Positions 54,003-63,433 of a DNA stretch of 64,000 bases are shown here, piece after piece (within the stretch, counting starts at the first letter, position 1; each line of letters starts with the position of its first letter). A program made the position numbers and the translations under genes. The DNA is from Rhizobiaceae bacterium. GTDB lineage: Bacteria > Pseudomonadota > Alphaproteobacteria > Rhizobiales > Rhizobiaceae. The stretch is from positions 806,001 through 870,000 of the forward strand of contig JAEPQK010000002.1 of the NCBI GenBank assembly GCA_017640615.1, given 5' to 3'. The notes under the pieces were generated by a model. That model had not been told where the DNA came from, searched no databases, and was given only the letters and a program-made list of their open reading frames with translations.

Positions 54003-54108
54003 CGGCAAGCTCCCATGGCCAAAACTTGGTGGTTTCCTGTCGCATTTTTCGCAACCGCGGAAAAGCCGCGGGCCTATACGGATTCAAGACTTTGCACGGA
54101 GATGTCCC

Positions 54109-54729
54109 ATGAACGCCATCGAAGACGTGCCTGCCTCCCCCGAAGCCGATCTCGCTCAATCCTTGCGTTCCGTCGTTGGTCTCGCCGGCATCACCTATTC
54201 GGCCGCCGGCGTTTCGGCCGGTTCCGACCTCGATTTCACGGCAATGAACCAGGTTCGCGCAGCGGTCACTCAGCCTCCGGCGCTCGTCCACATTGCAGCC
54301 GCGCTTGAAGATATGCCGCGCGGCGATCTCCACATGGCGCTGAGCGCCTGTGCATCGCGCCTGCCCTGGGTGGCGGGCGACCTGCCGAAAAGCCCAGGCA
54401 TCACCGGCAAATACGCTTTCATCGAGATTCTCGGACCAAACGGCATCGAGAAGACCGACCGGCTGCGGTTCGGCCTCTATCTGCAGGCGCCGCACGTGTT
54501 CTACCCCGCGCATGATCACGAAGCGGAAGAGTTCTATTACGTGCTCTCCGGTGATGCCGGTTGGCAGAAGAACGATGGCATTTTTTGCGAGTACGCGCCG
54601 GGCACGCTCATTCACCATGCGCCGCGCGACCGCCACGCAATGCAAACGCGCACTAAACCGCTATTGGCTATGTGGATATGGACCGGCGACCTCGACATGA
54701 AGACATACCGGATCGACGGAGCCGCCTGA
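54109..54729 (+). CDS. Dimethylsulfoniopropionate lyase family protein (cupin, DddL-like)
   Basis: This 206-residue protein resembles the DMSP lyase cupin family (DddL type), which cleaves dimethylsulfoniopropionate to dimethyl sulfide and acrylate. The C-terminal cupin has HDHEAEEFYYVLSG, giving His135, His137, Glu141 and Tyr143, and a second motif PGTLIHHAPRDRHAMQT with His176. The pattern H-x3-E-x-Y followed by a distal His is the metal and catalytic set of these lyases. The helical N-terminus (about 1 to 100) is also typical. It is flanked by sulfur genes (sseA divergent, cysK downstream on the other strand), but no acrylate-degrading genes are adjacent. Some family members have no DMSP lyase activity, so the substrate is not certain. 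Confidence 0.75.
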   Translation: MNAIEDVPASPEADLAQSLRSVVGLAGITYSAAGVSAGSDLDFTAMNQVRAAVTQPPALVHIAAALEDMPRGDLHMALSACASRLPWVAGDLPKSPGITGKYAFIEILGPNGIEKTDRLRFGLYLQAPHVFYPAHDHEAEEFYYVLSGDAGWQKNDGIFCEYAPGTLIHHAPRDRHAMQTRTKPLLAMWIWTGDLDMKTYRIDGAA

Positions 54730-54730
54730 G

Positions 54731-55471
54731 TTAGACTGGCAGCGGACCGAAACGAATGCGGAAGCGGCGGTTTTCCCGGCCCTTCTTTTCGATCTTGCCG
54801 ATGTGAATTTCGCCAACCTCGGCGGTCGAGCGCACATGCGTGCCGCCGCAGGGCTGGCTGTCGACAGCGCCTTCATCGCCAACGCAGACCAGCCTGATGC
54901 GGCCGGTGCCGGCGGGCGGCCGCACATTCTTCGACTTCACCAGCCCCGGATTGGCCGCAAGTTCTTCGTCGGTGATCCAGCGGGAGAAGATCGGATGATC
55001 GGCAGTTACAAGCTCCATCAGCTTTTGCGTCACCTCCGCCTTGTAGAAGGCCTGATCGGGAATGTCGAAATCGACACGCGAATCCGTATCGCTCACCGCA
55101 GCGCCTGTAATCGGAAACGGGCAAATCACCGTCAGCAAATGGCAGGCGGTGTGCATGCGCATCAGCTTCAGCCGCCGCTCCCAGTCGATGACGAGCTTTA
55201 GCGGCTCGCCGATTTCGGGCGCGGCAGCGTCTGGCGCCGCTATATGGATGATCTCATCCTTGCTCTCGCCGGTAATCGTTCCGGCAATCGCGATTTCCGA
55301 ACCGTCGGCGCGCACCAGCCTGCCGGTATCGCCCGGCTGGCCGCCTGAGGCGGCGTAGAAAATCGTGCGGTCGAGAACGATCCCGCCGCGGTCGTTGATG
55401 GCCGATACCACCGCCTCCGTTTCCGCCAGATATGCGTCTTCGCGAAACAGGGGTGCGGTGGCGGTGGTCAT
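54731..55471 (-). CDS. Alanyl-tRNA editing protein AlaX
   Basis: AlaX is a free-standing homologue of the AlaRS editing domain that hydrolyses Ser-tRNA(Ala) or Gly-tRNA(Ala). The zinc motif is complete: HxxxH at His107 and His111 (MHTACHLL) and CxxxH at Cys208 and His212 (QPCGGTHV). The 246-residue length fits the longer AlaX class with an N-terminal beta domain. The chosen ATG at 55471 overlaps the cysteine synthase stop (ATGA). A longer frame to 55690 runs inside cysK and is rejected. Cotranscription with cysK is an odd but common pairing in Rhizobiales. Confidence 0.93.
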   Translation of the reverse strand: MTTATAPLFREDAYLAETEAVVSAINDRGGIVLDRTIFYAASGGQPGDTGRLVRADGSEIAIAGTITGESKDEIIHIAAPDAAAPEIGEPLKLVIDWERRLKLMRMHTACHLLTVICPFPITGAAVSDTDSRVDFDIPDQAFYKAEVTQKLMELVTADHPIFSRWITDEELAANPGLVKSKNVRPPAGTGRIRLVCVGDEGAVDSQPCGGTHVRSTAEVGEIHIGKIEKKGRENRRFRIRFGPLPV

Positions 55472-56505
55472 TCCGGAACGGCCTCGTAGGGAACCTTGAT
55501 CGTCGATTTTTCGTCCATCCAGCCGGGCACGGGCAGATTCTTGCCGCGCAGGAATTCCGGGTTGAACAGTTTCGACTGATACCGGGTTCCATAGTCGCAC
55601 AGGATGGTCACGATGGTGTGCCCCGGCCCGAGCTCGCGCGCAAGGCGAATGGCGCCCGCAATGTTTATGCCAGTGGACCCGCCCATGCACAGGCCCTCTT
55701 CCTGCACGAGGTTGAAGACTATGGGCAGCGCCTCCTCGTCGGGCACCTGGAATGAGAAGTCCGGCGTAAACCCCTCGAGATTTGCGGTGATGCGTCCCTG
55801 ACCGATCCCTTCGGTGATCGAAGTCCCTTCGGATTTCAGCACACCGTCGGTGTAGAAGCTGTGCAGCGCAGCCCCCAGCGGGTCGGCTATCGCAATTTTC
55901 ACATCCTTGTTGTGCGCGCGCAGGCCCGCAGCGACACCCGCCAGCGTGCCACCCGTACCCACGGCAGAGACGAATCCGGCGACCTTGCCGCCAGTCTGGC
56001 TCCAGATTTCCTCGGCCGTCGTAGCGATATGGCCGTCGCGATTGGCGACATTGTCGAACTGGTTGGCCCAGATCGCGCCATTGGGTTCGGTCTTCGCCAG
56101 CTGTTCGGCAAGCCGGCCCGACACTTTCACGTAGTTGTTGGGGTTCTTGTAAGGCACCGCCGGCACTTCAATCAGCTCAGCACCCAGAACGCGCAGCGCG
56201 TCTTTCTTTTCCTGGCTTTGCGTGTCGGGGATCACGATCACGGTGCGATAACCGAGAGCTTTCGCCACCACGGTAAGGCCAATACCGGTATTGCCCGCCG
56301 TGCCTTCCACGATCACACCGCCGGGCTTCAACAGGCCTCGCTTCTCCGCGTCTCGAATGATGAATAGGCCGGCGCGGTCCTTCACCGACTGGCCGGGATT
56401 CATGAATTCGGCCTTGCCGAGAATTTCGCAGCCGGTCTCCTCAGAGGCGCGCTTGAGGCGAATGAGCGGCGTGTTGCCGATGGCGTCGATTGCCGATGCA
56501 AACAT
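55468..56505 (-). CDS. cysK: Cysteine synthase A-type PLP enzyme
   Basis: This enzyme makes cysteine from O-acetylserine and sulfide. The 345-residue protein has the PLP lysine in NPGQSVKDRAGL (near residue 38), the substrate loop VEGTAGNTGIGL near 65, and the phosphate-binding GTGGTLAGVA near 190. This is the longer alphaproteobacterial version, with an extended C-terminus ending KVPYEAVPE. The ATG at 56505 gives the usual start MFASAIDAIGNTPLIRL. It is coupled to the AlaX gene downstream and divergent from the SDR gene with a spacer of about 215 bases in which I see no other gene. Confidence 0.94.
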   Translation of the reverse strand: MFASAIDAIGNTPLIRLKRASEETGCEILGKAEFMNPGQSVKDRAGLFIIRDAEKRGLLKPGGVIVEGTAGNTGIGLTVVAKALGYRTVIVIPDTQSQEKKDALRVLGAELIEVPAVPYKNPNNYVKVSGRLAEQLAKTEPNGAIWANQFDNVANRDGHIATTAEEIWSQTGGKVAGFVSAVGTGGTLAGVAAGLRAHNKDVKIAIADPLGAALHSFYTDGVLKSEGTSITEGIGQGRITANLEGFTPDFSFQVPDEEALPIVFNLVQEEGLCMGGSTGINIAGAIRLARELGPGHTIVTILCDYGTRYQSKLFNPEFLRGKNLPVPGWMDEKSTIKVPYEAVPE

Positions 56506-56720
56506 GTTTCGGTCCTTGTCTGATGCGCCAACGGCCCAATGCACTCGCCGGGCCGCGGCGTTACGCTATCTTTTGTCTAGAAACGGCGATCCAGCCTTTC
56601 AAGGAGCGTTTTTGCGCGAAACGCGGCTTTTGCAACATTCGGTTGCGCAGCGGCCGAAACCTCGAAAGGCTGAACGCCGTAGCTGAAGCGAACATCGAAC
56701 AGACGCGGGAAAGATATTTC

Positions 56721-57530
56721 ATGGCACTTTACAGGGCAGAACCAGGCGACGGAATTGCATGGATCACGGGCGCCAGCACGGGCATTGGCCGGCAAGTCGC
56801 GCTCGACCTGGCAGCGCAGGGCTACACAGTTGCCGTCACCGCGCGTAGCGCCGACAAGCTCGAAGCGCTCGCCGCGGAAGCCACTGCCGCCGGGCGCAAG
56901 ATCATTGCCTTTCCCTGCGACGTGACCGACGCCGCCAAAATGCGCAAGACGGTCGAAAGCATCGAAAAGGATGCCGGGCCGATCGTGCTCGCCATCTTTA
57001 ATGCCGGCGACTATTTCCCCACACGCCTCGACGGGCTAACGACCGACAATTTCGTCAAAACCTATGAGGTGAACCTCTTCGGCGTCATCAACGGGGTTGT
57101 GCCGGTACTCGAACATATGCGCCGTCGCGGGCGCGGACAGATCACCATGGTCGGGTCGGCCTCCGCTATTTTCGGACTACCCTCGGCCGCCGCCTACGGC
57201 GCCTCCAAGGCCGCGCTCAACAGCATGGCCTGGTCGCTCAAATACGATCTCGACCTCATCAATATCCGCATTCAGGTCGCCAATCCCGGCTTTGTCGATA
57301 CACCACTCACAAAGAACAACCGATTTGCGATGCCGGCGTTGATGACAGTCGAAGACGCTTCGCGCCGCGTGGTCGAAGGCATCAAGGGCGGCGGGACGGA
57401 ATTCTCCTTTCCACGTCGCTTCACATGGTTCCTCAAGGCGCTCACCATTCTGCCCGCACCATGGACATATGCGATCCAGCGCCGCGTCACCGGATGGCAT
57501 AAGCGCAAACCCGCGCCGCCGCCAGCCTGA
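56721..57530 (+). CDS. Short-chain dehydrogenase/reductase
   Basis: This 269-residue protein is a classical SDR. The cofactor motif TGASTGIGRQVAL is at residues 17 to 29, the NAG strand is IFNAGDYFP near 93, Ser of the active site is in MVGSASAIFG near 144, and the catalytic YGASK is near 158. The start is the ATG at 56721; an open frame extends further left into the divergent cysK promoter and is not used. It is followed by an alpha/beta hydrolase gene 66 bases later on the same strand. The substrate is unknown. Confidence 0.93.
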   Translation: MALYRAEPGDGIAWITGASTGIGRQVALDLAAQGYTVAVTARSADKLEALAAEATAAGRKIIAFPCDVTDAAKMRKTVESIEKDAGPIVLAIFNAGDYFPTRLDGLTTDNFVKTYEVNLFGVINGVVPVLEHMRRRGRGQITMVGSASAIFGLPSAAAYGASKAALNSMAWSLKYDLDLINIRIQVANPGFVDTPLTKNNRFAMPALMTVEDASRRVVEGIKGGGTEFSFPRRFTWFLKALTILPAPWTYAIQRRVTGWHKRKPAPPPA

Positions 57531-57596
57531 CGGCAGACGAGCCGTTGCGCCCCTGCCGATCCCGCTCTACTGCTGTTCAAGGTTCGGGAGGTCGAC

Positions 57597-58568
57597 ATGG
57601 GCAGGAAAATCATCATCGGCGTCATCGTCATCGCCGCCTTGATTGCGGCAGCGTATTTTCTGGGCCCGCGCGTCGCGACCGACACGCAAGTGACGTTCAA
57701 TGCCTCTGCGATCGGTGACGACCCCGAGGTTTATCTTGCCGCACAGGAAGCCCGCTTTGATGACATTCGTGACGGCCAGGCCAAGGGCATTGTGTGGGCC
57801 TATCCCGCTTCCAAGGCGCGTACGCCGCTGGCGCTCGTTTATGTCCACGGCTTTTCCGCTTCGCGTGGTGAAACCGCACCGCTGACGGAGCTCATAGGCG
57901 CGAAGCTCGGAGCAAACATCTATCACACCCGCCTCGCCGGGCATGGCCGCACCGGCGATGCACTGGCGACAGCCAGCGTCAACGCTTGGGTCAACGACTT
58001 CGCCGAGGCAATGGCAATCGGCCGCCGCATTGGCGAGCAAGTCGTCGTTATCTCCGTTTCGACCGGCGGCGGGCTAGCCGCATGGGCATCGCTGCGGCCC
58101 GAGCTCGCAGCTGATCTCAAAGGCCTGGTGATGATCTCGCCTAATTTTCAGGTGAAAGCCGGCGGAGCGTCGCTTCTCACCGGCCCGTGGGGCGCGCAAC
58201 TTGCCAATCTGATGGTCGGCGCGGAGCGCTCCTGGGAACCGCGCAACGAGGCGCATGGCCGCTTCTGGACGACGACCTACCCCACGGCTGCGCTGCTACC
58301 GATGGCGGCACTCACGCAGTTGGCGCGCGAAGCACCTTACGAAGATGCTCAAGTGCCGGCGCTGTTCGTGTTTGCCGATGACGACACCGTGGTCGACCAT
58401 GCGGTAACCCGCGACATCGCCGCGCGCTGGGGCGCACCGCACGAGATGCGTGTCATCACCGAAAGCGGCGACAAGGACAATCACGTGATCGCGGGCGACG
58501 CGCTCTCGCCCTCGACCACCGAGGAATTCGCCGAATTCATCAGCGAGTGGATCGAGGCGCTGCCCTAA
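57597..58568 (+). CDS. Alpha/beta hydrolase with N-terminal membrane anchor
   Basis: This 323-residue protein has a signal-anchor (KIIIGVIVIAALIAAAYFLG, residues 4 to 23) followed by an alpha/beta hydrolase fold. The oxyanion loop is VYVHGFSASRGE near residue 82, the nucleophile elbow VSVSTGGG (Ser near 155), the acid in FADDDTVVDHA near 263 and the His in DKDNHVIAGDA near 298. The lipase or esterase substrate is not predictable. GGTCGAC upstream gives a fair ribosome site. It ends 1 base before the convergent DUF1697 gene. Confidence 0.88.
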   Translation: MGRKIIIGVIVIAALIAAAYFLGPRVATDTQVTFNASAIGDDPEVYLAAQEARFDDIRDGQAKGIVWAYPASKARTPLALVYVHGFSASRGETAPLTELIGAKLGANIYHTRLAGHGRTGDALATASVNAWVNDFAEAMAIGRRIGEQVVVISVSTGGGLAAWASLRPELAADLKGLVMISPNFQVKAGGASLLTGPWGAQLANLMVGAERSWEPRNEAHGRFWTTTYPTAALLPMAALTQLAREAPYEDAQVPALFVFADDDTVVDHAVTRDIAARWGAPHEMRVITESGDKDNHVIAGDALSPSTTEEFAEFISEWIEALP

Positions 58569-58569
58569 G

Positions 58570-59100
58570 TCAGCTCTTCGCAGCCAGATCCCGCAGCGCA
58601 AGCACCGTGCGCCAGTTGCGCGCGGTGTTGGCAACGCCAATGCGCCTGTCGAAGATCTCGGCCATCTTGCTGCGCCCGAAGCTATGCGGCGTATGCAGAT
58701 ATGCGACATTGCCGATGACCTCGATGGCCTCGCCGTCAACGGCATAGCCGCGCACGGTCTCCACATTTTCATTGTCAGGCGCGGCCGCCAGCCAGGCCGC
58801 ATGCAGCAGCTTCGGCACCGATATCGCATCGGGAAACGGGTTGCTCGCAATCAGCGCATCCCATTCGCTCGCCGTCACGGCATAGACCGGCTTTTCGAAG
58901 CCGAACTCCTTGGCGCAGATAGCGGCGATTGACGCGACAGTCTCGGCGCGCGCAAGCCTGCTGCGAACCACGGCGTTGCCGCTGTTGATGTAAGTTGCGA
59001 CATTTTCGAACCCGGCAGCCGACAGCTTCTCGCGCAGCGGCTTCACCGGCAGCTGAGTCGCGCCGCCAACGCCCCTGAAGAGCACGATATAGACGGTCAC
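58570..59100 (-). CDS. DUF1697 domain-containing protein
   Basis: This 176-residue protein matches the DUF1697 family (COG3797). It contains YIVLFRGVGGATQLPVKPLREKLSAAGFENVATYINSGN in outline at residues 4 to 43 (a four-stranded fold with the conserved RGVN/G and SGN), and VRGYAVDGEAIEVIGNVAYLHTPHSFGRSKM near 125. The function is unknown. It is convergent with the hydrolase gene and divergent from the TrkH gene. Confidence 0.9.
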   Translation of the reverse strand: MTVYIVLFRGVGGATQLPVKPLREKLSAAGFENVATYINSGNAVVRSRLARAETVASIAAICAKEFGFEKPVYAVTASEWDALIASNPFPDAISVPKLLHAAWLAAAPDNENVETVRGYAVDGEAIEVIGNVAYLHTPHSFGRSKMAEIFDRRIGVANTARNWRTVLALRDLAAKS

Positions 59101-59235
59101 CGCATTTCCTCCTCATCAGCCGCGACAAGCGTTCGCGTCGCCGCTCTTGCATATTTCAGAACATGAAGCCACTGTCCGGCCCGCATCGTGGCTGCTTCGC
59201 GCCACGCAGGGAATCGACACCGGGGCACCTTTTCC

Positions 59236-60696
59236 GTGCAATATCTCGCCATCCGCGCCGCGGTTCATGTCGCATCGGTGTTTTCGATCTATCTGTCCGC
59301 GGCGATGCTTATTCCAGCCGCCGTCGATCTCTATTACGGCAATCCCGACTGGCGGGTATTTGCATTTTCGTCGCTGTTTACCGGCGGACTTGGCCTTGCG
59401 ATCGCGCTTGCCACACAGGGCCGCGCGCCGGCGATTTCCTCGCGCTTCGGCTTTCTGGTCGTGAACCTTCTGTGGCTGACCTCCTGTGCCGTGGCGGCCG
59501 TTCCGTTTCTGGCCGCCTCCATCGACATGTCGTTCACCGACGCCGTCTTCGAGGCCGTTTCCGGCATGACGACGACCGGCGCGACGGTCATCGTCGGGCT
59601 CGACGATCTGCCGCCCGGCCTGCTTCTGTGGCGCTCGCTGCTGCAATGGTTCGGCGGACTGGGCGTGATCGCGCTCGGCGTGTTCGTATTGCCGTTCCTC
59701 AACGTCGGCGGCGTGTCCTATTTCCAGATCGAATCTTCGTCAGCGATCGACGACCGGCCGTTTGCGCGCTTTTCGACCTATTCAACCAGCCTGCTCACCA
59801 TCTATGTGACGCTGACCGTCATTTGCGCGATCTGTTACGCCGCAGCGGGCATGACCGGTTTCGACGCGCTCAACCACGCGCTGACCAGCATCTCCACCGC
59901 CGGCTTTTCCACGCATGACGCCTCGCTCGGCCACTACGACGACAATTACGCGGTGCTTTGGGTGGGCACGATCGCCATGTTCATCGGCGCCCTGCCCTTC
60001 GCGATCCTCATGCTGTTTATCGCGCGCGGCCGGCTGGATGCCCTCGCTGACCCGCAGATCAAGGTGTTTGTGGCCTATGTGCTCGCATTCATCGTCGCGG
60101 TCACGATCTATCTGCGCCTGACGACGGACGACCCGTTCTTTGAGATCCTGACGCATGTCGCGTTCAACCTCACTTCGGTCATCACCACCACCGGCTATGC
60201 GAGCGACGATTATTCCTCCTGGGGGCCGTTCGTCGTCGCCGCGATCTTCATGGCCACTTTCCTTGGCGGCTGTTCGGGTTCGACGTCGGGCGGCATCAAG
60301 GCCTACCGTTTCCTGATCGTCTTCGAACTTCTCGCCAATGGTCTGCGCCGCCTGATCTACCCCAACACCGTACTCACCGTGCGATATGGCGACCGCATCG
60401 TGGAGGACGAGGTGCAGCGCGCCGTCGTGCTCTTCATCTCGTCATTTCTGGTGATCTGGGGCATCGGCACGCTGCTGCTTGCGGCGACCGGTCTCGATCT
60501 CGTCACCGCGCTCAGCGGCACGCTGGCCTGCCTCACAAATGTCGGCCCGGCACTGGGCGACATTATCGGCCCGGCCGGCAACTTCGCGCTCATCCCCGAT
60601 TTCGGCAAATGGGTGCTGTCACTGGCCATGCTTCTCGGCCGGCTCGAAATCCTCGCCGTGCTGGTGATCTTCTCGCCGGTTTTCTGGGAGCGCTAA
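59236..60696 (+). CDS. trkH: TrkH family potassium uptake protein
   Basis: This integral membrane protein forms the pore of the Trk potassium uptake system, gated by a TrkA subunit that is not in the window. Four M-P-M repeats are visible, with selectivity-filter segments at SGMTTTGATV (near residue 110), SISTAGFSTHD (near 220), SVITTTGYASDD (near 320) and ACLTNVGPALGD (near 435). The GTG start at 59236 gives 486 residues, the normal length. An ATG at 59188 would add 16 residues with no sign of conservation. The ribosome site is weak in either case. It is convergent with the adenine deaminase gene, 4 bases apart. Confidence 0.92.
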   Translation: MQYLAIRAAVHVASVFSIYLSAAMLIPAAVDLYYGNPDWRVFAFSSLFTGGLGLAIALATQGRAPAISSRFGFLVVNLLWLTSCAVAAVPFLAASIDMSFTDAVFEAVSGMTTTGATVIVGLDDLPPGLLLWRSLLQWFGGLGVIALGVFVLPFLNVGGVSYFQIESSSAIDDRPFARFSTYSTSLLTIYVTLTVICAICYAAAGMTGFDALNHALTSISTAGFSTHDASLGHYDDNYAVLWVGTIAMFIGALPFAILMLFIARGRLDALADPQIKVFVAYVLAFIVAVTIYLRLTTDDPFFEILTHVAFNLTSVITTTGYASDDYSSWGPFVVAAIFMATFLGGCSGSTSGGIKAYRFLIVFELLANGLRRLIYPNTVLTVRYGDRIVEDEVQRAVVLFISSFLVIWGIGTLLLAATGLDLVTALSGTLACLTNVGPALGDIIGPAGNFALIPDFGKWVLSLAMLLGRLEILAVLVIFSPVFWER

Positions 60697-60700
60697 GCCC

Positions 60701-62512
60701 TTACAGAAACAGGTCCACTTTCTCGAACTTGGTGACGTCGATGATGCCGGCGTCCGAAATCCTCAGTTCGGGAATGACCACCAGCGCCAGAAGCGAGTGC
60801 TGCATATAGGCGTTGTTCAAGCTGCAGCCCATATCCTGCATGGCCTTGGTCAGTTCCGCCGCTTTTTGCGCAACGATCTCCGCCCGTTCATCCGACATCA
60901 GGCCGGCGATCGGCATTTCGACCAGCGCAAGCTGTTTGCCTTCCGACACGAGCACTACGCCGCCGCCAACATCTGACAGGATGTTTGCGGCAAGCGCCAT
61001 GTCGTCCTTGTTGGTGCCCACCACGATCATGTGGTGGCTGTCATGCGCGACAGTCGAGGCCATCGCACAGTCCTTCACGTAGCCGAAGCCCGACACGAAA
61101 CCGTTGACCACCGCGCCGGTGCCGCGATGCCGCTCGACCAGAGCGATCTGGCAGACATCGTTGCGCCGGTCCATTTCGACCAGCCCGTCGCGCACACCGA
61201 GATCCGCCTCCAGCGCGCGCGTCGGCGCCTGGTTTTCCACCACGCCGATCACTCGCGCCCGCACCTCGTTGGCGCCGGTCGGCGCCGCAATGTCGAAATC
61301 GGTCGCCGCGATCGTTCGGCCCGTGTTCACGGTGTCGCGCGCATCGTCGGGATATTCATAAGGCGGAATATCGGCCACCAGCTTGCCGCCATGCGCAAGC
61401 CGTGTTCCACGGGCATAAACCTCATCGATCTGAAGTTCGGCCAGATTGGCAACGATCAGGAAGTCGGCGCGGCGGCCGGGCGTGATCGAGCCCAGCTCGC
61501 GTTCCAGTCCGAAATGCTCGGCTGTATTCACCGTCGCCATCTGGATCGCGGTGATCGGGTTCAGCCCCTGCGCAATCGCGTGGCGCACGACCCGGTCCAT
61601 ATGCCCGTCATTCACAAGCGTGCCGGAATGGCTGTCGTCGGTGCACAAAATAAAATTGCGCGGGTCGAGACCGCTTTCGGTCACCGCCTTGATCTGGCTC
61701 GCCACATCGTACCAGGCCGAACCCAGCCGCAGCATCGCCTTCATGCCTTGCCGCACGCGCACAATCGCGTCCTCGGGCCGCGTGCCTTCATGGTCGTCCT
61801 GCGGACCGCCTGCCACATAGCCGTGAAACGGCAGGCCGAGATCGGGCGACGCGTAGTGTCCGCCAACCGTTTTGCCTGCCGTCAGCGTTTCGCGAATGCC
61901 GCCGACCATGGTTTCGTCATTGGCCGCGACGCCCGGAAAGTTCATCACCTCGCCAAGCCCGATGATCTGCGGCCAGGTCATCGCTTCGGCCACATCGGCG
62001 GGCGAAATCTCCGCCCCGGCCTGCTCCAGCCCGGGTGCGGAAGGCACGCAGGAGGGCATCTGCACATAAACATTGATCGGTGCGGCCATTGCCTCGTCAT
62101 GCATCAGCCGCACGCCCGGCAGACCGAGCACATTGGCAATCTCGTGCGGGTCGATGAACATCGACGTCGTGCCATGCGGAATGACCGCGCGGCAGAACTC
62201 GGTCACCGTCACCATGCCGCTTTCGACATGCATGTGGCCGTCGCAAAGGCCGGGCACGAGATATCGCCCGGCGGCATCCACCACCTTGGTCTTTTCGCCG
62301 ATGGCGTGGCTGGCATCAGGCCCGCAATAGGCGAAGCGCCCGGCCACGATCGCCAGATCCGTGCCAGAAATCACCTCGCCGGAGTGAACATTCACCCAGC
62401 GCCCGTTGCGCACCACCAGATCGGCCGGCCTGCGGCCCGTCGCGACATCAACCAGCAGCGGCGCAAGCTCGCTCCAGGGTTTGGGCGGCGCCCAGGCATT
62501 TTTCTTCGCCAT
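60701..62512 (-). CDS. ade: Adenine deaminase (amidohydrolase type)
   Basis: Adenine deaminase converts adenine to hypoxanthine in purine salvage. The 603-residue protein has the metal motif GLCDGHMHVESGMVT near residue 95, the metal-binding segments GLGEVMNFPGV near 190 and GGHYASPDLG near 225, and the late Asp in LCTDDSHSG near 285. The C-terminal domain near 440 to 590 includes HDSHHMIVVG and the metal-linked ending ISDAGIIDVTKFEKVDLF. The length is typical of the bacterial type II enzyme. It is a single gene on this strand, separated by about 95 bases from the upstream N-formylglutamate amidohydrolase gene. Confidence 0.95.
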   Translation of the reverse strand: MAKKNAWAPPKPWSELAPLLVDVATGRRPADLVVRNGRWVNVHSGEVISGTDLAIVAGRFAYCGPDASHAIGEKTKVVDAAGRYLVPGLCDGHMHVESGMVTVTEFCRAVIPHGTTSMFIDPHEIANVLGLPGVRLMHDEAMAAPINVYVQMPSCVPSAPGLEQAGAEISPADVAEAMTWPQIIGLGEVMNFPGVAANDETMVGGIRETLTAGKTVGGHYASPDLGLPFHGYVAGGPQDDHEGTRPEDAIVRVRQGMKAMLRLGSAWYDVASQIKAVTESGLDPRNFILCTDDSHSGTLVNDGHMDRVVRHAIAQGLNPITAIQMATVNTAEHFGLERELGSITPGRRADFLIVANLAELQIDEVYARGTRLAHGGKLVADIPPYEYPDDARDTVNTGRTIAATDFDIAAPTGANEVRARVIGVVENQAPTRALEADLGVRDGLVEMDRRNDVCQIALVERHRGTGAVVNGFVSGFGYVKDCAMASTVAHDSHHMIVVGTNKDDMALAANILSDVGGGVVLVSEGKQLALVEMPIAGLMSDERAEIVAQKAAELTKAMQDMGCSLNNAYMQHSLLALVVIPELRISDAGIIDVTKFEKVDLFL

Positions 62513-62606
62513 GTATTCACTCCCGAATCCGGTGCGAATGTGCCAAGCAGCGCACGTTTTGACCAGATGCCATATGGAGCGCGCGGGCCAATGCGCAGCG
62601 CCGGAG

Positions 62607-63371
62607 CTAAGCGCCGTTCAAATCACCGCGAAGCTCGGCGACCGAGCGGTTGTTTGTTTCCACGATGCGCCAGAAATCGTCGCGTAGCGCGCCGGTGCGC
62701 TCATCCATGTAGGTGTCTCGGCGCAGTTCGATCATTGCAGACAGCACGTTTTTGTCGCGGCAATAGGCCTCCAGCGGCACAACTGAGCCGACAAAGGGTG
62801 TATTCCGTGCAACTTCGTATCCGGCCTGCCGGTAACTCTTCTCGAGCGATTGCGCCATTCTTTCAGGCGTATGAAATCCATCCGCGCCGATGCAGATTTG
62901 CGGCCGTGCCAGCGTCTGATCCGGCTCATATGGCTGCGCATATTCGGGAAAGCTGTGGCAGTCGAGAATAACCGCCCTGCCGAAACGCTTCTGGTGAGAT
63001 GCTACCGCCTCGGCAAGCCGGCGGTGATGCGGCTGGTAGTAGCGCTCAATGAGGCCGTCGCGGTTGCTGAGACCTCCCCGCAACGTGGTCCGGTCATGCC
63101 GGCTCATATAGACCGCGCCCATCCCCCTCGCCGACATCGGCTCGTCGGCGTCGTCCTCGAACCGCTCGACATCCACCGCAAGCCGCGAAACCGGGTTACG
63201 GATGACAATGTCGTCGGGCCCGACACAGCCGGCGAAAAGCAGGTCTGTGTAGTGGTCGGTCATGACCAGCAGTTCTTTTTCGATTTCCGCCGCCGGGATC
63301 GAAATGCTCGCGGCGGCATCCGGCGGAATCACATTCGATGCATGCGGGATATGGAAGATAATTGCCGTCAT
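62607..63371 (-). CDS. N-formylglutamate amidohydrolase family protein
   Basis: This 254-residue protein belongs to the N-formylglutamate deformylase (HutG-type) family, which releases formate from N-formylglutamate in histidine breakdown. Recognisable features are IFHIPHASNVIP at the start, MTDHYTDLLFAG (metal His/Asp), LAVDVERFEDDADEPM and ILDCHSFPEYA near 120, then EAYCRDKNVLSAMIELRRDTYMDE near 205. No other hut genes are in the window. It follows the amino-acid ABC ATPase gene on the same strand, which hints at amino-acid use. The specific substrate has not been fixed. Confidence 0.88.
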   Translation of the reverse strand: MTAIIFHIPHASNVIPPDAAASISIPAAEIEKELLVMTDHYTDLLFAGCVGPDDIVIRNPVSRLAVDVERFEDDADEPMSARGMGAVYMSRHDRTTLRGGLSNRDGLIERYYQPHHRRLAEAVASHQKRFGRAVILDCHSFPEYAQPYEPDQTLARPQICIGADGFHTPERMAQSLEKSYRQAGYEVARNTPFVGSVVPLEAYCRDKNVLSAMIELRRDTYMDERTGALRDDFWRIVETNNRSVAELRGDLNGA

Positions 63372-63433
63372 CGAAAATGCCCGGAAGCAGACAGGTTTGG
63401 ACCCAGCGTACCGGCGCCCGTTTAGATGAGCCG

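Noticed and set aside
61031..62971. A very long open frame (about 646 codons) on the plus strand opposite adenine deaminase and the amidohydrolase gene
   Set aside because: It is antisense to two clear genes, rich in His, Arg and Ala with no recognisable domain, and spans two genes and their spacer. Such frames arise by chance in high-GC DNA.
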